The position numbers were made by a program, and so were the translations under genes. From positions 95,208-159,207 of the forward strand of contig CAJNYU010003362.1 in assembly GCA_905331475.1 (NCBI GenBank): a DNA stretch of 64,000 nucleotides, read 5' to 3'. Within the stretch, counting starts at the first letter, position 1, and the number at the start of each line of letters is the position of its first letter. This DNA is from Rotaria socialis (Eukaryota > Rotifera > Eurotatoria > Philodinida > Philodinidae). The notes beneath the pieces were generated by a model. The model did not search any database, was not told the DNA's origin, and worked only from the letters and a program-made list of their open reading frames with translations. Positions 60,201 to 64,000 of the stretch are shown here, one piece after another.

Positions 60201-61170
60201 TTTATAATATGTTTTACCGCTTGATCAAGAGTTTTTTCCACATCAACGTTAACGGTTGATGTACACTGTGTTAAATTATTCCGTTTAATGATATCCTGTG
60301 TTTTTCCCTGTAAGGGCCTGTTTGCTACTAATTTATAATTTTTACGATATTGATCATCATGATCAACCTGAGAATTTTTCTCCTTTGAGTCATTAAATGT
60401 TGATGAAAACAGTTGGTTAACGAAATTATTTCTTTTATTTTTGTACAACATTTCAAGTTCATTAACAGCTTTATTATCATGTGCTATCACCGTTATGAAT
60501 CCTAAACTTATATTACTTGATAAATATACTGGAAAATCATTCGTATTATTAATCATCAATTTTGTTAGATGATTTTGTACTGAACTAAATACTTGAGTCA
60601 CTACAATTTTCTTTGTTCTTTGCATCTGTAAATCAGGTGAAAAAAATACTTTTGGTGATGTTAATATGGCAACAAAAGCATCTACTATTCGTTCAGTATG
60701 AGGTGGAATAGACATCGAATGTTGAAGTTTAACAGGAATTAACTGCTTATTGAACGATTTTCGGAGAGACACTGCAGCTTTATTTCCTAGAATTTCAATT
60801 CTATCTCTAAAACGATTTATGTTAACTTGATAATATTTTATCCAATCTTCTCCTAATATAAGATCACAGCATAATGTTTTTGTAATCGCTGCTATTACAT
60901 TTGTTCTGATATGTTGAATTTTTATTTCCAATGTTACATATCCAATTATATCGATTGATGTTTTATTCGCTAAAAAAATTTTTGTTGTACCGGTTTAAAC
61001 TTGTGATGTTGTATTTTAAGAAGTGATGTTTCCTGGATGATGCTGTTGGTTGCACCCGTATCCACAAGTACCTCCATTAATTGATTGTTAACCGGTACAT
61101 GAATAAAGTGTAAGTACGATGGATATTGATTATAATTAACGGAGACACCACCATCTAGTGGCTCCGCTCC
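57242..61170 (-). CDS. pol: Ty3/gypsy pol polyprotein (protease-RT-RNase H-integrase), frameshifted in protease
   Basis: The main open frame, 60931-57242, is 1229 residues; the frame upstream to 61170 adds the protease active site (LVDTGATN, about 61050-61067) but meets a stop at 60970-60972 beside an A/T homopolymer, so a one-base indel there separates it from the rest. In the 1229-residue part: a protease tail (DLILGEDWI, about 24-32), reverse transcriptase (about 300-480, LVVDYRKLN, LPMGLTNAP, catalytic YLDD about 438-441), RNase H (TDASQLGLG about 592), integrase zinc site (H-H-C-C, about 882-925), DDE core (D in GMDYWGP, D in ITDQGSHF, E in AQTERFN) and a C-terminal chromo-like/GPF region (KFEGPYRVINQIGPATF). 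All RT and integrase catalytic residues are present. Confidence 0.95.
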
Positions 61171-62735
61171 TGAAAATTTTGTTGGTAATTAGTAGATGAG
61201 TTTATATCGGGACAATACTGTTGTGTATGACCAGGTTTATTACATTGATTACATATTCGATAACTATTTGCTTGTTGTTGTTGTTGTTGTGTCGATGTCC
61301 AACCATTTGAATTTTGACGCGCGTAATAATTAGGTGATTCATAATTTGTCGAGCGATGATTCGATTGATAATTAGAATTAGGCTGCTGACGAACAAATGA
61401 ATTTGGTTGCTGTTGATCTGATCCATAATTTCTATACGATGATGAATTAACTGCTCCTTGATGTTTAGGTGAAGTGTTTGGTGGTGATGATCTAAATGCA
61501 CTAGAAGTTTGATAATTTATTACTTTTTCTTGCGCTATTTGTTCGTGATGCTGCATTATGGTTAAAAACTCTTGTAATGATGATATCGATAATGCATAAT
61601 GCTGAAGCTTCGGACGAAGACCACGGCGAAGATATTCCAGTTTGTCATGTTCACTAATTTGACTATCAAGTTTCAGACAAAGCCGATTAATATCTTGTAC
61701 AAACTTTCCCACTGGTTCCATTTCACCTTGTTTACGTGATAACAATGCAGCTAAACAATCAATGTTAGTTGGTTGAATCGGCGGTGGAAATGCATGTAAG
61801 AAAACTTGTTTAAACAATGTCCAGTTAGAAATCAAGTCATTCTGATGATAATACCATTCTTGAGCTGGACCATTTAATTTAATTGTTGCTAATTCAAGCA
61901 TTTGTTGATCATCTAATCCAAGTGCTTTCGATGTTTGTTCTACATTTTTTAACCAGTGTACTGAATTTTCTGATCCTGTAAAATGTGATATTAATTTAAC
62001 TTTTTCATTTTTGGCTGCTTGCAATACTTGTGATGGTGATTCACGTCGTAATGATGATTCGGAATTACCCTTTTCTGTACGCCATGATTTTGATGAATCT
62101 TCCTTCACCTCTTCAATATGTGTACGTACCGATGTTGGTTCAGATGTTCTATGAACGTGATCTATATCTTTCGGCATTGCATTAATGGTAACAGTTAATG
62201 TTGGTGTTGAACGATACATAAGTAAGAATTTATGAATAAAAGTTTGCATATCTGGTATTTGTAAACGATTTATTCGATACCATAATAATGCTTCACCAAT
62301 TAATTTTCCTGCTGCTAAATCACGTTGTTCACTTGTATTTACATTTTGTTGTTCAATAAATGCAAGAATTTGATCAAGCCAAAGTCCTGAATCGTCACTA
62401 TTTTCACCTGAAAATGATGGAATTTGTAATAATTGATTCATCGTCAAATCCTTTCTTCGTGGTGATGACAATTTTTCTTTATAATTCTCGATTGGTAACA
62501 TAGAATTTTTACAATCTCCAGACAATTTCATCAACAGTTGGCACTCATCTTCCGTTGTTAATTTATCTGTAAGTTGAGATGACTCAATTGTTGAAGTAGA
62601 TGGTGAATTTTTAATATCAGATCTTTGGTTTTCCGGAAGTACATTCATCGTTAAATATGTATTAATTTCGCTTTTTAACAAATGATCGTGAATCGATGTA
62701 TGTTTCAAATTTAACTTTTTTCTAGTAGTTGACAT
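61155..62735 (-). CDS. gag: retrotransposon Gag with two capsid-like blocks and a zinc knuckle
   Basis: A 526-residue ORF starting at the ATG 62733-62735. Residues about 104-175 (FSGENSDDSGLWLDQIL ... LAAGKLIGEALLWY ... FIHKFLLMY) and about 249-316 (FTGSENSVHWLKNV ... LATIKLNGPAQEWYY ... FKQVFLHAF) follow the same pattern, that of the retrotransposon Gag capsid N-domain. The second copy continues into the usual capsid C-part (GKFVQDINRLCLKL, YLRRGLRPKLQ). A Gln/Asn-rich spacer leads to a CCHC zinc knuckle (C495, C498, H503, C508). It builds the particle that packages element RNA. Pol follows in the -1 frame with a short overlap. Confidence 0.93.
   Translation of the reverse strand: MSTTRKKLNLKHTSIHDHLLKSEINTYLTMNVLPENQRSDIKNSPSTSTIESSQLTDKLTTEDECQLLMKLSGDCKNSMLPIENYKEKLSSPRRKDLTMNQLLQIPSFSGENSDDSGLWLDQILAFIEQQNVNTSEQRDLAAGKLIGEALLWYRINRLQIPDMQTFIHKFLLMYRSTPTLTVTINAMPKDIDHVHRTSEPTSVRTHIEEVKEDSSKSWRTEKGNSESSLRRESPSQVLQAAKNEKVKLISHFTGSENSVHWLKNVEQTSKALGLDDQQMLELATIKLNGPAQEWYYHQNDLISNWTLFKQVFLHAFPPPIQPTNIDCLAALLSRKQGEMEPVGKFVQDINRLCLKLDSQISEHDKLEYLRRGLRPKLQHYALSISSLQEFLTIMQHHEQIAQEKVINYQTSSAFRSSPPNTSPKHQGAVNSSSYRNYGSDQQQPNSFVRQQPNSNYQSNHRSTNYESPNYYARQNSNGWTSTQQQQQQANSYRICNQCNKPGHTQQYCPDINSSTNYQQNFQERSH
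61173..61179 (-). promoter_or_regulatory. candidate -1 ribosomal frameshift site between gag and pol
   Basis: In the gag reading frame the minus strand reads A AAT TTT, a heptamer of the XXXYYYZ slippery type in the correct phase, five codons before the gag stop (61155-61157). Slipping back one base enters the frame that leads to the protease DTG motif. No downstream pseudoknot was worked out. Confidence 0.6.
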
Positions 62736-62845
62736 TCATTCAAGCAATTAAAACTTAATTTTTCTAGTTTTCCTTGTTTAATAATTGAATTCCCTTATTT
62801 ATCATTCAATTTCCGTTTCTGCTTGTTGTGATGTTGTATTGACAA

Positions 62846-62864
62846 ACAAGTCGGTCAGGCCCCC
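62846..62864 (-). promoter_or_regulatory. probable primer-binding site of copy A
   Basis: Directly inside the 5' LTR the minus strand reads (T)GGGGGCCTGACCGACTTG, beginning with TGG if the last LTR base is counted, as for a tRNA 3'-end match. I cannot say which tRNA. Confidence 0.6.
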
Positions 62865-63181
62865 AGTTAAATATATTAATAAGTATCAGGTTGTTCTCAG
62901 TTAGGAGAAAATAATCGAATGAATCTTTATTCAACCAACCAACTAAAAATCAGTCGACTGTGTCGACGAAAAAAAACAACAACAGAACGATCTTCTTTTG
63001 TTGAAGAAGAGAAAGAAAAAAGAACAACAAGAATGAAGAAGTCAAGATGAGTCAAGATGTTGACAAACTATATAAGAGAAGCGAAAGAAAGAAAGAAAGA
63101 ACGAAACAGTTATAACGCAAGACGATATCGGACAGCACTTATAAGAGATGAGGAATCATCCTCATGACTTATTATGTAACA
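62865..63181 (-). repeat. shared LTR: 5' LTR of copy A and 3' LTR of copy B
   Basis: 317 bp, TGTTACAT...TTTAACT on the minus strand. The purine tract 63182-63195 and the 3' region of a second pol lie on its right, and the primer site and gag of copy A on its left, so one LTR serves both elements. Confidence 0.9.
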
Positions 63182-64000
63182 CCTTCCCCTTTTGTCTAGG
63201 AGGTCGTCCCGATCTCCGAAACATGAACAGTGATATTATTTTAACAACGTGAAACTAAAAGACAAAAACCTGAGCCAGTAAAAGTATTTTTTGTTTTTGT
63301 TTTGTGGAAATGTTTTAAAGACCATGAAAACACGAAAAAACTCCATTGACTTTTACTCCATAACATAATCTATTATGAAAATAATTCTAATATAAGATTT
63401 CATCATAAGGACACCATTAATAATTAGAAGTTAATGACTAACAAGTCGTAATTCAATGAATCATACCCAATAATCGACATCAGATAAACACGCTGAGGAT
63501 AACGATTTAGAGTAAAAAATTAAACTACTTCAAAACTAAATATATGCTTCATATCAGCTGTCGTTACTTGTTTTGTATAGTTTGTATTTTCATCATTATC
63601 GGGATTTTCGATCTTAACAATGAATGTTGCAGGACCTATTTGATTAATAATTCGATAGGGACCTTCAAATTTTTCTTGAAATTTCGATGTTCTGTTGATA
63701 ACTCGTACCAGAACTAAATCGCCTTTAACATATTTTGGATCCGGTCGATTTTTATCATATCGAGTCTTGGCTAGTTGATGTTGATGTTTGATATTCAACT
63801 TGACATGGTTAAGAATTAATACTCGTGATTGTTTCGCCTTTTCATAATATTCGTTTGGTTTCATAAGAGATATCTTCATTTGTTTTGGATCCATAATCAA
63901 TTGATTTTCTCTGGTGAACATGATTTGAAAAGGTGTTAATGATGTGGTTGTATGCCGACTGGTATTGTAAGCATAGATCACAGGTTGTAAAAATTCATCC
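63182..64000 (-). mobile_element. second Ty3/gypsy copy (B), 3' part only, runs off the window
   Basis: 3' untranslated region (63196-63519) and the end of pol. Compared with copy A the pol segment has only a few amino-acid differences, but the 3' UTR has an extra block of roughly 75 bp (about 63437-63515) and several substitutions, so A and B are distinct family members, not a fresh duplication. Confidence 0.9.
63520..64000 (-). CDS. pol: pol C-terminus of copy B (partial)
   Basis: Frame open to the window edge. It matches residues about 1070-1229 of the copy A polyprotein from DEFLQPVIYAYN to FSFEVV, covering the integrase C-terminal region (KGDLVLVRV, KFEGPYRIINQIGPATF). Differences include I for V in GPYRIIN and Y for C in NEYYEKAK. 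No stop or frameshift in the visible part. Confidence 0.93.
   Translation of the reverse strand, partial: DEFLQPVIYAYNTSRHTTTSLTPFQIMFTRENQLIMDPKQMKISLMKPNEYYEKAKQSRVLILNHVKLNIKHQHQLAKTRYDKNRPDPKYVKGDLVLVRVINRTSKFQEKFEGPYRIINQIGPATFIVKIENPDNDENTNYTKQVTTADMKHIFSFEVV

Larger units (their letters stand above)
56649..63181 (-). mobile_element. Ty3/gypsy-type LTR retrotransposon, copy A (nearly complete)
   Basis: About 6.5 kb in minus orientation: 5' LTR 62865-63181, primer-binding region just left of it, gag 62735-61155, pol 61170-57242, a purine tract and the 3' LTR 56649-56977. RT-RNaseH-integrase order (integrase last) places it in Ty3/gypsy. There is no envelope-like ORF between pol and the 3' LTR. 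The LTRs are clearly related but not identical (317 and 329 bp, several indels and substitutions), so it is not a very recent insertion or it recombined. The 5' LTR also serves as 3' LTR of a neighbouring copy. Confidence 0.95.

Overview
The window is animal nuclear DNA: AT-rich, with compact genes split by introns of about 45-70 bp, clear animal gene families (SETDB1, FERM-PDZ tyrosine phosphatase, aminergic GPCR, LHFPL, SLC5, KAT/AADAT) and several transposon types. A decayed ADP-ribosyltransferase/TPR gene and a DED-membrane-NHL gene, both of the kind found as multicopy families in bdelloid rotifers, together with the small introns, point to a bdelloid rotifer (Adineta/Rotaria type). That assignment is an inference. 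One 100-N placeholder gap lies at 43794-43893.

Layout, left to right. 1-12.5 kb: a repeat-bounded AT-rich island, an intronless LHFPL tetraspan gene, a small unknown gene, a tiny SERP/RAMP4-like gene and a six-exon SETDB1-type H3K9 methyltransferase. 12.5-22.4 kb: a 17-exon PTPN3/PTPN4-type phosphatase, a DNAJC30-like mitochondrial J protein, an hAT-like non-autonomous transposon, and a close pair (NEPRO-like, then AADAT/KAT2) only 20 nt apart with a splice acceptor touching the second ATG, which suggests an operon resolved by trans-splicing. 22.4-27.4 kb: no gene seen. 27.4-32.7 kb: an aminergic-like GPCR with two possible 3' ends, an orphan exon-like ORF and an intronless gamma-butyrobetaine-dioxygenase-like gene. 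33-37 kb: an hAT-like element with palindromic CACTTAC arrays and a perfect 8-bp target duplication, a mariner transposase fragment, and a long-inverted-repeat element with its own 8-bp duplication. 37.4-44.1 kb: a 12-exon SLC5 transporter, an unknown glycosylated type I membrane protein (minus strand) with duplicated stalk exons, and the start of a small secreted Cys-rich peptide precursor cut by the assembly gap. 46.8-54.9 kb: another small hAT-like element, an ART-TPR pseudogene (minus) and the DED-TM-NHL gene (plus), whose NHL propeller is interrupted by a 165-bp hAT-like MITE. 56.6-64 kb: one Ty3/gypsy-type LTR retrotransposon on the minus strand and the 3' end of a second, related one; the two share the middle LTR.

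The host genes look like unrelated housekeeping or signalling genes and no single pathway links them. The most original item is the predicted membrane receptor with a death-effector domain inside the cell, one membrane helix and a six-bladed NHL propeller outside, caught here with a fresh-looking transposon insertion. The second is the gap-truncated secreted peptide precursor. All splice sites were read by eye (GT..AG, phase and family similarity); exon sums were checked for divisibility by three.
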